Shown piece by piece: positions 56,336 through 64,000 of a stretch of 64,000 nt of DNA. The translations under genes were made by a program, and so were the position numbers. Each line of letters begins with the position of its first letter. Position 1 is the stretch's first letter. The stretch is from positions 372,001 to 436,000 of the forward strand of contig DATLIY010000009.1 in assembly GCA_035539175.1 (NCBI GenBank). Direction: 5' to 3'. The notes under the pieces were generated by a model. The model searched no databases. It had not been told where the DNA came from and saw only the letters and a list, made by a program, of their open reading frames with translations. The stretch comes from Acidisarcina sp. (GTDB taxonomy: Bacteria; Acidobacteriota; Terriglobia; Terriglobales; Acidobacteriaceae).

Positions 56336-57418
56336 GTGAAGCAGTGGCGTATTTTCCCGATCTTGAAGGCGGCCGCTATGTTTGCATGCATCTTCTTCCC
56401 TGGTGAGACGATGCATGCACAGGCAGCACAGCCACATAAGTGGGCCGTTGTTATTCATGGTGGCGCGGGCGTTATCGAGCGCAGTTCGATGACAGACAAG
56501 GCCGATGCAGAATATCGCGCCGGAATCCATGAAGCGCTGGAAGCGGCAGCAGGCGTTCTCGGCAAGGGAGGCTCCTCCCTGGATGCAGTTGAAGCCGCTA
56601 TCAAGCTGCTGGAAGACAATCCTCTGTTCAACGCCGGGCGTGGCGCAGTCTTCACCGCCGACGGCAGGAATGAACTCGACGCTGCCATTATGGATGGAGC
56701 GACGATGAAGGCGGGATCCGTCGCCGGCATTTCGCGCAGTCGCCATCCTATATCCGTGGCACGTGCGGTCATGGATAAGACACCGCATGTAATGCTGATC
56801 GGCAAGGGCGCCGACGACTTCTCCGCGCAGGCTGGACTGGAGCAAGTCGATCCCAGTTTCTTCTTCACAGAGGCTCGCTGGCAGAAGTTGATCCAGCAGC
56901 TACAGAAAGAAGGCCGGCCCATTCCGCCGCGACCTGCCGGTGCGCCACCTGCTCCAACTATCCCGGCGCCGGCGCTTGAACCAGCAGACGCGCATAAGTA
57001 CGGCACCGTCGGAGTGGTCGCCCTCGACCGCAATGGAAATATCGCTGCCGGCACATCCACCGGAGGGACACAGGCAAAGCGGTGGGGCCGCGTGGGAGAT
57101 TCACCGATTATCGGAGCTGGCACGTATGCGTCGAACCAGTCTTGCGCGGTCTCCGCTACAGGTACCGGCGAATACTTTATCCGCCTCACCGTGGCACGTA
57201 CCATCTGCGCACTCGTCCAGTACGAGCACATGCCTCTGCAATCGGCGGCAGACGAGGTAATCCAGAAGCAACTCGTCGGTATCCATGGCGATGGCGGTGT
57301 CATCGCGCTCACTCCGGATGGACAGCTTGCGTGGAGCTTCAATACACCAGGCATGTACCGAGGACGTCTCACCGAAGGCGGCACTCCACACATCGCCATC
57401 TACCGTGACGAGCCTTAA
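56336..57418 (+). CDS. Isoaspartyl peptidase / L-asparaginase (plant type, Ntn hydrolase), exported
   Basis: About 360 residues. The start is taken as the GTG at 56336, giving a signal peptide VKQWRIFPILKAAAMFACIF...HAQA; the frame is open back into the previous gene. Family landmarks: VVIHGGAGVIE, LEDNPLFNAGRGAVFTADG, and the autocleavage site KYGTVGVVAL, where Thr (residue about 224) becomes the N-terminal nucleophile of the small subunit. GTSTGGTQAKRWGRVGDSPIIGAGTYA follows. A Pro/Ala-rich linker lies just before the cleavage site. It would remove isoaspartyl residues from dipeptides or hydrolyse asparagine in the periplasm. Pairing with a secreted amidohydrolase points to peptide breakdown. 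Confidence 0.92.
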   Translation: MKQWRIFPILKAAAMFACIFFPGETMHAQAAQPHKWAVVIHGGAGVIERSSMTDKADAEYRAGIHEALEAAAGVLGKGGSSLDAVEAAIKLLEDNPLFNAGRGAVFTADGRNELDAAIMDGATMKAGSVAGISRSRHPISVARAVMDKTPHVMLIGKGADDFSAQAGLEQVDPSFFFTEARWQKLIQQLQKEGRPIPPRPAGAPPAPTIPAPALEPADAHKYGTVGVVALDRNGNIAAGTSTGGTQAKRWGRVGDSPIIGAGTYASNQSCAVSATGTGEYFIRLTVARTICALVQYEHMPLQSAADEVIQKQLVGIHGDGGVIALTPDGQLAWSFNTPGMYRGRLTEGGTPHIAIYRDEP

Positions 57419-57626
57419 GAGCAGTGATCGCGCTCTGCAGCCTGGCCATGTAAGCCACAACTAGTTTTCCGATGCGTCTTCCACAATAGCTCCTCCGTCT
57501 AACGTGCAGGCCAACAGATACACCCAGAACGGACGCTTGTTTTGGGCTTATCAATTCAGCCATCTTTACGGCATTTCCAGGAATCGAGTTGGCCTGGCAC
57601 AAGTGTCACGACAGGGAGACAGAGGG

Positions 57627-58337
57627 ATGACGACCAAGTCACTGCAACGGTGGTGCGTAGTCTGCGGATGCCTGCTGATGTCGCTGGCAGCGCCCTTCGC
57701 CGCAATCGGCCAGGAGGCTCACGCTGGCTCCGGGCGCGGCGGATGGATGGGGAATGGATCCATGACGCCTCCGATAACTGGCGTTGTCACCGCCATTGCC
57801 TCTGGAGACCTTACGATTCGAACTTCAGAAGCTGAGGTCTATAAGGTCCTCTTCAGCGTCAATACAAGGTTCGTCAAGGATCGCCAGCCCGCCAGGAGCA
57901 GTGACGTGAAGGTGGGAGATAGCGTGATCGCGATGGGCGTCGTGGACGCCAAGGCAAAAACAGTATCTGCAGCAGTAGTGGCAGAGCTCGATCCAGAGCA
58001 GGCAAAGAAGATGCACGAAATGCAGGCCAATTATGGAAAGACGTGGCTGGCCGGCAAGGTGTCCGCAATCAACGAAACACAATTGACCCTTAGCGGAATG
58101 GATGGAAAACCATCCAGCTTTGTTGTCGACGAAAACACCTCCTTCAAGAAGCGCCGGGACAGCATAACCCTTGCTGACATCAAGGTAGGCGATCAGGTTC
58201 GTGTGCAGGGAGAAGTTCGGAATGGCACTTTCTTCGCGTCAACCCTGAATGTATTCGAGCCAAGGCCAGAGGGCGAACGTGGTCCACGAGAAGGCATGGG
58301 GCCGGGTACGGAGCAGCCGGCACCTCCGCAAAAGTAG
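57627..58337 (+). CDS. DUF5666 domain protein, secreted
   Basis: 236 residues with a signal peptide (CGCLLMSLAAPFAAIGQEAHA). Two similar beta-rich repeats follow: GVVTAIASGDLTIRTSEAEVY ... VKVGDSVIAMGVV (about 50-120) and GKVSAINETQLTLSGMDGKP ... IKVGDQVRVQGEV (about 145-215). Both carry the DUF5666 pattern of an OB-like barrel. The C-terminus is charged and Pro-rich. No enzyme motif is seen. GGGAGACAGAGGG precedes the ATG; the longer upstream frame is not used. It lies 53 bp before a TonB receptor and is likely to be in the same operon; function unknown. Confidence 0.8.
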   Translation: MTTKSLQRWCVVCGCLLMSLAAPFAAIGQEAHAGSGRGGWMGNGSMTPPITGVVTAIASGDLTIRTSEAEVYKVLFSVNTRFVKDRQPARSSDVKVGDSVIAMGVVDAKAKTVSAAVVAELDPEQAKKMHEMQANYGKTWLAGKVSAINETQLTLSGMDGKPSSFVVDENTSFKKRRDSITLADIKVGDQVRVQGEVRNGTFFASTLNVFEPRPEGERGPREGMGPGTEQPAPPQK

Positions 58338-58390
58338 CACGGCAAACCGTTCCCAAATTCACTTCCGCACATTGTCATGAGGATTTTTTG

Positions 58391-61300
58391 GTGCGAACTC
58401 TATCTCGATATCTGGTGCCGATGATTGTGGTGTTGACTGCCTGCACACCGCTGATGGCTCAGGATGTTCCGGCCTCGGCGTCACCTGCCGCAGCATCCAG
58501 CTCCGCTGAGGTCAAAGGCGGAACCATCCGTGGCTCGGTGAAGTCCGGCAGTGTGCCTCTGCCTGGTGTTGGCGTGACTGCCACCAATACGCTCACTGGC
58601 AAAAAATACTCCACCACGACCGATGTGAATGGCAGTTTCTCCATGACCATTCCGCAAAACGGCCGTTATGTCGTCAAAACGGACCTGGCAGGATTCGCCC
58701 CCGCTACGAAGGAAGCGCTCCTCAACGCCAGTTCTCACGATCAGCAGATAGAGATCTCCATGATGCTGGCCTCGCGCGTCCAGGCGCAGGAGACACAGCA
58801 GAACGCCGCATCCACCCGGCAAGCCGCGGGCGGTGTGCAGAATCTGGCGCTGCTCGGAATGGCTGCCGGTGTCATTCAGGCTGGCGCAAATTCAAGCGCC
58901 GAAAGCAGTGGCGCGCAATTGCCTTCTATCGCAGGCAGCTCTGACTTCTCTGGTGATTCTGTAGCGATCAATGGGCAGGCAGGCAGCACCAATCCGTTCG
59001 CCAGTGTCGATATGAATCAAATGCGGGAGAACATGGAAAACCAGCGCCAGCAGGAATCCCTCTCGCAGATACCTGGCCAGGGTGGTTCAGCCGGCAGAGA
59101 CGGCCCTGGCGGTGGAGGCCCTGGTGGCGGTGGCATCTTCTTTGGCGGCGGCAGAAGGGGCGCTGGAAGCTTTAGAAACTTCAAGCCCGATCAGCCTCAC
59201 GGAGCCATTTATTGGAACGGTGGAAACTCCGCGCTGAATGCGAACCCCTTCTCCTTACGCGGGCAGCCGTCGATCCAGCCTGCCTATGGATCGAACCGAT
59301 TCGGGGTCACGCTGATCAGCGAACCATTTATCCCCAAACTTACGAAGCCAAGCTCGAAGAGCACGCTCTTCCTCAATCTCAATGGCCAGCGAACCTCCTC
59401 TCCGTTTGATCAGTACGCGACCGTTCCTACGTTAGCGGAACGCAGTGGAGACTTCTCGAACTTCACAAATCAGCGGGGAGAGCCAGTTGCGATCTACGAC
59501 CCGCAGACCGGGCTGCAGTTTCACAACAATCAGATTCCCCTCGACCGGTTAGCCAAGGAAGCGCAGTCCCTGTTAGCCTTCGTTCCGCAGCCGAACCTTC
59601 CAGGAACCCTGCAGAACTATAGGCGTCAAACCACGCAGCAAACGAACACGACAACTGCAGGCTTGCGCTATATGCGCAACCTGACAAGTGGCGCAGCTGG
59701 TCCAGGACTTCCCGCCTTGTTGTCGCAGTTTGCGAGCACCAAGGGCTTACGCCAGAACATCAACGCCAACTTCAATTACAGTCACTCGGCCAGCGACCGC
59801 ATCAACATCTTCCCTGATCTGGGTGGCAAGCTATCCTCTGACAATTATTCGTTCGTGCTTGGCTATACGATTGGGTACGGCAAGCTGACCAATAACTTCT
59901 CGGCAGGCTGGAACTATGCACAGTCGCAAGTCATCAATTCCTTTACAAGCAAGAAAGATATTGCAACCCAGACAGGAATTCTCGGACCAAATGGAAGCGC
60001 CCTGAACGCGAGCCCACTCAACTACGGCTTACCTAGCATTGTCCTGAGTGAATTCAATGGGCTGAACGAGACACAACCCAACCTGCGACTTACGCAGACT
60101 ATCTCCGTCTCAGATTCAAGCTCCTGGTCTCACGGCAAGCATAACGTTCGGTTTGGTGGAGACTTCCGGCGCGTGCATCTCAATCTTCTCGGCGGCACTA
60201 ACGCCACGGGAACGTTCTACTTTACCGGCTATGCAACCCAGGCTCCGAATTCAGGAAGCGCTGCTCCGTCGGGATCTTCGCTTGCAGATCTTCTGCTTGG
60301 AACCCCACAGGAGACGACCATCCAGTCGCCACAGCAAAAAGCTTACATGCGCGCCAATCAGTGGGATCTGTTCGTGCAGGATGACTTTCGCGTGCTTCCC
60401 AACCTGACCCTCCTCGGCGGTCTTCGCTATGAATATTTCTCGCCTTACTCTGAAAAGAGTGATCGTCTCGTCAACCTGGATGTGAACGGAGACTTCTCTC
60501 AGGTAAGTGCGGTCTTCCCCAATAGCGTCGGGCCATATTCGGGAAAGTATCCCAGGACGCTCATCGCTCCAACCCGCACTGCTATCGCGCCACGCTTCGG
60601 GTTTGCGCTCCGGCCAATGAAGAACACCGTAATACGCGGAGGCTTTGGCATTAATTTCACGGGCGGTCAGTATGCAAACTTCATACAGAATCTCGCCTAC
60701 CAACCTCCCTTTGCGAATGTCCAGACAAACCAGGTAACGCAGGGCGCGACCCTTTCGTTATCCAATGGCTTCCCTGCTCCGCAACGCATCGGGAACTTCG
60801 CCGTGAAGAAGAACTACGCCTTGCCGTACGTCCAGGTATGGAACCTGGATATACAGCGTACTCTGCCTGCCGGCATCGTTCTCAACGTCGGATACAACGG
60901 AGCAAAGGGCACGCATCTTGACATCACGAGTGCTCCGGGACGAACTGCATTGGGCACAACCAGCGGAGTCTACTTCAACTATGAGGACTCGGTTGCGTTC
61001 TCGAACTTCAATGCGGCGACAGTACGTTTGCGCAAACGCCTTCAAAACGGCGTTTCGCTGGGCTTAACCTACACCTATTCGCACTCCATCGATAACGCAG
61101 GATCGATCGGAGGCACTTCCACTGTGGTTGCGCAGAATTGGCAGAACCTGTTGGCCGAGGAGGGTAACTCCAGCTTCGACGTGCGCCACAAGGCCACAGG
61201 GGACTACCTCTTTGAACTTCCATTGGGCCCCGACAAGCAATGGCTGAACGGTGGCAACTGGGCCTCCCACGCCTTCAGCAACATCTCTGTGTCAGGTGAC

Positions 61301-61723
61301 TTTACATTTGCCACCGGTGTTCCGCTGACACCGCGATATGGCGCAGCCGCAGCGGATGTCGCGCGTGGCACCGCAGGGTCCTTGCGTCCGGATAAGGTCC
61401 AGGGCCTCTCCATCACGGCCGGAGGCGGTTCTCTGGATCACTGGTTCAACCCGCTGGCGTATCGCTCTCCCGCGACATCCTACGGCAATGCATCGCGCAA
61501 CTCGATTCCTGGGCCGGGCACCATCTCCAACAATATGTCTCTTGCAAAGACGATTCACCTGGGAGATATCCGGAGCCTTGAATTTCGCGCCACGGCAAAC
61601 AACGTCTTCAATACCGTTCAATATGCAACCGTGGATACGCAAATCGACTCGCATACGGTGGGCCAGGTTACTTCGGCCGCGAGCATGAGGCAATTCAACT
61701 TCGTCGCACGCCTGCGATTCTAG
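58391..61723 (+). CDS. TonB-dependent receptor with Gly-rich insert
   Basis: Outer-membrane receptor of about 1110 residues. It starts at GTG 58391 (AGGA 8 bases before), with signal peptide RTLSRYLVPMIVVLTACTPLMAQ. Carboxypeptidase regulatory-like domain at about 40-125 (GGTIRGSVKSGSVPLPGVGVTATN). A Gln/Ala-rich stretch and a Gly-rich segment at about 225-260 (GGSAGRDGPGGGGPGGGG, then GGGRRGAG) replace the usual start of the plug. The barrel ends FNFVARLRF. The plug domain looks reduced or strongly altered compared with the other two receptors in the window. Followed after 8 bp by the VWA gene, and probably translationally coupled to it. Confidence 0.9.
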   Translation: MRTLSRYLVPMIVVLTACTPLMAQDVPASASPAAASSSAEVKGGTIRGSVKSGSVPLPGVGVTATNTLTGKKYSTTTDVNGSFSMTIPQNGRYVVKTDLAGFAPATKEALLNASSHDQQIEISMMLASRVQAQETQQNAASTRQAAGGVQNLALLGMAAGVIQAGANSSAESSGAQLPSIAGSSDFSGDSVAINGQAGSTNPFASVDMNQMRENMENQRQQESLSQIPGQGGSAGRDGPGGGGPGGGGIFFGGGRRGAGSFRNFKPDQPHGAIYWNGGNSALNANPFSLRGQPSIQPAYGSNRFGVTLISEPFIPKLTKPSSKSTLFLNLNGQRTSSPFDQYATVPTLAERSGDFSNFTNQRGEPVAIYDPQTGLQFHNNQIPLDRLAKEAQSLLAFVPQPNLPGTLQNYRRQTTQQTNTTTAGLRYMRNLTSGAAGPGLPALLSQFASTKGLRQNINANFNYSHSASDRINIFPDLGGKLSSDNYSFVLGYTIGYGKLTNNFSAGWNYAQSQVINSFTSKKDIATQTGILGPNGSALNASPLNYGLPSIVLSEFNGLNETQPNLRLTQTISVSDSSSWSHGKHNVRFGGDFRRVHLNLLGGTNATGTFYFTGYATQAPNSGSAAPSGSSLADLLLGTPQETTIQSPQQKAYMRANQWDLFVQDDFRVLPNLTLLGGLRYEYFSPYSEKSDRLVNLDVNGDFSQVSAVFPNSVGPYSGKYPRTLIAPTRTAIAPRFGFALRPMKNTVIRGGFGINFTGGQYANFIQNLAYQPPFANVQTNQVTQGATLSLSNGFPAPQRIGNFAVKKNYALPYVQVWNLDIQRTLPAGIVLNVGYNGAKGTHLDITSAPGRTALGTTSGVYFNYEDSVAFSNFNAATVRLRKRLQNGVSLGLTYTYSHSIDNAGSIGGTSTVVAQNWQNLLAEEGNSSFDVRHKATGDYLFELPLGPDKQWLNGGNWASHAFSNISVSGDFTFATGVPLTPRYGAAAADVARGTAGSLRPDKVQGLSITAGGGSLDHWFNPLAYRSPATSYGNASRNSIPGPGTISNNMSLAKTIHLGDIRSLEFRATANNVFNTVQYATVDTQIDSHTVGQVTSAASMRQFNFVARLRF

Positions 61724-61731
61724 GAAAGAGC

Positions 61732-63930
61732 ATGAAGAGAGAAGATCAGCTCCGGACACCCTGCCTTCCGACAGGAACAGACGCAGTGGCTGCGCGCACT
61801 GTGGTTGCACTCACTGTGGTTGCAATCTTCGCATCGCTGCTGTTGCCTTGGCTGCGTGCAGACGCGCAGGAAACCTCCGATAGTCGCGCGCAGAATAACG
61901 GCCAATCGTTCACCCTCAAGGTGGAGAGCGATCTGGTGCTGACAAACGTGGTCGTGCGCGATAAGAAGACGGGCGAAGTCGTGCGTGGTCTCACCGAGAA
62001 CGATTTCACCGTTCTGGAAAGTGGGCGACAGCAACGCATCGCCACCTTCGACTTCCAGAGCGTGGACCAGGCCGTCGCTCTGCAGGAAGCTACCGTAAGC
62101 GGCACCTCCGGGCCGATCGTTTTGGGTAAGCCAGGAACTGGCGCAAACGACGAGCAACTGCGCAACCATCGGCTGATTGTTCTATTCTTCGATCTCACCT
62201 CGATGCAAGTAGAGGATCTGGACCGCTCCGTTGCCGCTGCCCGCGACTACATCAACAAACAGATGCAGCCAGCCGACCTTGTTGCATTGGTCTCGCTCAG
62301 CACTTCGCTCTCTCTCGATCAGGACTTCACCTCTAACAAAAAGTTGCTGCTTAGCGGAGTAGGCCGCTACAACGGCTCTGAAGGACAAGGCTTTGCCCAG
62401 GGCGGCACTGGCAATGCGAGCGAGGATGCAAGCGGCTACACCGCAGACGAAAGCGAGTACAACTCCATCAATACGGATCGCGAACTCTTTGCTATCGCCG
62501 CGGTCGCAAAGTCGCTCGCAGGCATCAACCAGAAAAAATCTTTGCTCTACTTCTCCGGAGGTCTAACTCGAAGCGGCATTGAAAACCAGGCATCGCTGCG
62601 CGCGGTGGTCAATGCATCGGTTCGCGCAAACGTCTCCATCTATAGCGTCGATACTCGTGGGTTGGAGGCTATTTCGCCGCTGGGCGATGCCACCAAAGGA
62701 AGCCTGCGCGGAACAGGAGCCTTCAACGGTTCCGCGATGCAAACAAACCTCGATGCAAACTTCTCCTCGCAGGAGACTCTCTCGACTCTCTCCGCCGACA
62801 CCGGGGGCAAGGCCTTTCTGGATGCGAACGATTTTGCGCCGGCATTTCAACGCATACAGCAGGACACCTCGGCGTATTACGTCCTTGGTTTCCGCTCGAC
62901 CAACCTGGTTCGTGATGGACGTTTTCGCAAGCTGACAATCAGGGTGAACCGGAAGGACGTCAAACTGGAATACCGGCCCGGCTACTATGCGCCGGCGGAC
63001 TTCCGTCACTCCAACAAGGAAGATCGCGAGCGCGAACTCACCGAGCAACTGCAGAGTGATCTGCCGGCAACCGATGTATCTGTGTATCTGCAGGCGCTCT
63101 ACTTCCGCCTCGACGAAAACCGCTTCTATGTGCCGGTATCAATCATCGTGCCCGGCTCGCAGATCCCCTTTGTCAAGGGCGGGGATCGCGACAAGGCGAC
63201 GCTCGACATCATTGGAGAGATCAAGGATGCGCAGGGTCACCAGATCAGCGATGCACGGGAAACGGTGAAGCTGGCCATTGATGAATCGCAGCAGATTGCG
63301 CGGAAGAATATCCAGTACTCGACAGCCTTCACGCTGCCCGCCGGCAAGTTCCATCTGAAGTTTCTCGTGCGCGAAAACGAAACCGGACGCATGGGTTCCT
63401 TTGAGGCAGACATCACGGTTCCCGACCTGAAGAAGATGCCCCTGAAGATGAGTTCCATTGTGCTTTCCAGCCAGCGTGTTCCCGCGGGAAAGCAGAAGTC
63501 CGAGAGCCCGCTTGTCCGGGATGGCCTGCAATGGGTTCCCAACGTCTCCCATGTATTCCGCGGAGATCAGCACCTCTATTTTCTCTATGAGGTCTACGAC
63601 CCCACCGCGGTGAAAGCGGCAACAAAATCAACGGTCAAAGTGCTGACCAGCATTGAGTTTCTGCAAGGTTCAACGAAGGTGTTCGAAACTCCGCTGGTCG
63701 AAGCCAATGCGACAAATGTTGCGGGACGAGATGCTGTCGCGTTTCAGTTCGACGTACCGCTCACCGATCTCAAAGCCGGGCTCTATACCTGCCAGATAAA
63801 CGTCATCGATGACGCCGGAGGCAGCTTCAGCTTTCCCCGCCTGGCGCTTTTAGTCCGCGATAGCAGCAGCGCTGCGGCTGCCCTTCCCGCACCCTCCTCA
63901 CATGTCTCCCCGGGAACCGAAAAACGTTAA
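61732..63930 (+). CDS. VWA domain protein, exported (acidobacterial type)
   Basis: 732 residues. A hydrophobic export segment (VVALTVVAIFASLLLPWLRADAQ) precedes an Ig-like stretch (LTNVVVRDKKTGEVVRGLTENDFTV). The von Willebrand factor A domain is at about 140-340, with LIVLFFDLTSMQVEDLDRSVAAA; the MIDAS motif is degenerate (D-L-T-S-M for D-x-S-x-S). LLYFSGGLTRSGIENQ and IYSVDTRGLEAI follow. The second half is beta-rich (AYYVLGFRSTNLVRDGRFRKLTIRVNRKDVKLEYRPGYYAP and later Ig-like folds). Proteins of this type are expanded in acidobacteria and their role is unknown; a surface or secreted adhesion/assembly role is plausible. AGGAAAG overlaps the receptor stop before its ATG. Confidence 0.86.
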   Translation: MKREDQLRTPCLPTGTDAVAARTVVALTVVAIFASLLLPWLRADAQETSDSRAQNNGQSFTLKVESDLVLTNVVVRDKKTGEVVRGLTENDFTVLESGRQQRIATFDFQSVDQAVALQEATVSGTSGPIVLGKPGTGANDEQLRNHRLIVLFFDLTSMQVEDLDRSVAAARDYINKQMQPADLVALVSLSTSLSLDQDFTSNKKLLLSGVGRYNGSEGQGFAQGGTGNASEDASGYTADESEYNSINTDRELFAIAAVAKSLAGINQKKSLLYFSGGLTRSGIENQASLRAVVNASVRANVSIYSVDTRGLEAISPLGDATKGSLRGTGAFNGSAMQTNLDANFSSQETLSTLSADTGGKAFLDANDFAPAFQRIQQDTSAYYVLGFRSTNLVRDGRFRKLTIRVNRKDVKLEYRPGYYAPADFRHSNKEDRERELTEQLQSDLPATDVSVYLQALYFRLDENRFYVPVSIIVPGSQIPFVKGGDRDKATLDIIGEIKDAQGHQISDARETVKLAIDESQQIARKNIQYSTAFTLPAGKFHLKFLVRENETGRMGSFEADITVPDLKKMPLKMSSIVLSSQRVPAGKQKSESPLVRDGLQWVPNVSHVFRGDQHLYFLYEVYDPTAVKAATKSTVKVLTSIEFLQGSTKVFETPLVEANATNVAGRDAVAFQFDVPLTDLKAGLYTCQINVIDDAGGSFSFPRLALLVRDSSSAAAALPAPSSHVSPGTEKR

Positions 63931-63997
63931 CGACGCAGAGGACAGAGGAAGGTTAATATGTATCCTCTCTGGGGATCGCGGAAACGAAGGGAGAATT

Positions 63998-64000
63998 ATG
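63998..64000 (+). CDS. Probable start codon of the next operon gene (cut by window end)
   Basis: AAGGGAGA lies a few bases before an ATG at the very last three bases of the window, 67 bp after the VWA stop on the same strand. Only the start codon is inside the window. Confidence 0.35.

Noticed and set aside
55327-56391. 354-codon minus-strand frame opposite the amidohydrolase
   Set aside because: Antisense of a clear metal hydrolase; no family features or upstream ribosome site.
56455-57399. 314-codon minus-strand frame opposite the isoaspartyl peptidase
   Set aside because: Ser/Pro/Ala-rich shadow frame typical of antisense to GC-rich coding DNA.

Overview
The window reads as a chromosomal segment of an acidobacterium, most likely of the Terriglobia/Acidobacteriaceae type. 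This is inferred from gene content, not from a marker search. The signs are three very large Oar-like TonB-dependent receptors (N-terminal carboxypeptidase-regulatory-like domain, C-terminal Phe), a ToxR/CadC-like winged-helix protein fused to a WD40/TolB-type propeller, an acidobacterial-style VWA protein, a CRTAC1/ASPIC-UnbV plus TPR pair, and moderately GC-rich coding sequence with few insertion sequences.

Layout. 1-3.4 kb: housekeeping genes (aldo/keto reductase, ffh, a peroxiredoxin-like protein) with a 226-bp MITE-like element inserted exactly at the reductase stop codon. 3.7 kb: initiator tRNA-Met. 4.2-10.5 kb: a membrane one-component regulator divergent from a TonB-dependent receptor. 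10.7-25.0 kb: a surface-polysaccharide cluster in three strand blocks. It holds a UDP-glucuronate decarboxylase-like enzyme, GDP-mannose 4,6-dehydratase, five glycosyltransferase genes (one fused to a methyltransferase, two a recent tandem duplication), a flippase, an ABC exporter, an acetyltransferase, a deacetylase and a methyltransferase.

25.3-35.5 kb: a self-contained selenocysteine locus. fdnG carries an in-frame UGA (Sec193) followed by a bacterial SECIS hairpin, and is followed by fdnH, fdnI and fdhE. Facing them are selA, selB and the tRNA-Sec gene in one direction, and selD divergent from selA. This supplies Sec synthesis, charging, decoding, and a periplasm-facing quinone-linked formate dehydrogenase that uses Sec. 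35.6-37.7 kb: a nuclease-like/DUF2075 helicase gene broken by one in-frame TAA. 37.7-41.4 kb: a large secreted propeller/Ig-like protein. 41.9-44.4 kb: NUDIX hydrolase, RNA 2',3'-cyclic phosphodiesterase, MFS transporter.

44.4-54.1 kb: a probable glycan-utilisation locus: TonB receptor, TPR protein and CRTAC1-like protein on the minus strand, divergent from a GH30 glycosidase and a LacI-family regulator. TAGACAA/TTGTCTA operator-like repeats lie between the divergent promoters. 54.3-57.4 kb: a secreted cytochrome c, an amidohydrolase and an isoaspartyl peptidase/asparaginase. 57.6-64 kb: DUF5666 protein, TonB receptor and VWA protein in one tight operon that runs off the end of the window.

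No CRISPR array, rRNA, complete IS element or prophage was seen. Start codons were re-chosen from Shine-Dalgarno sites and signal peptides where the longest reading frame looked over-extended.
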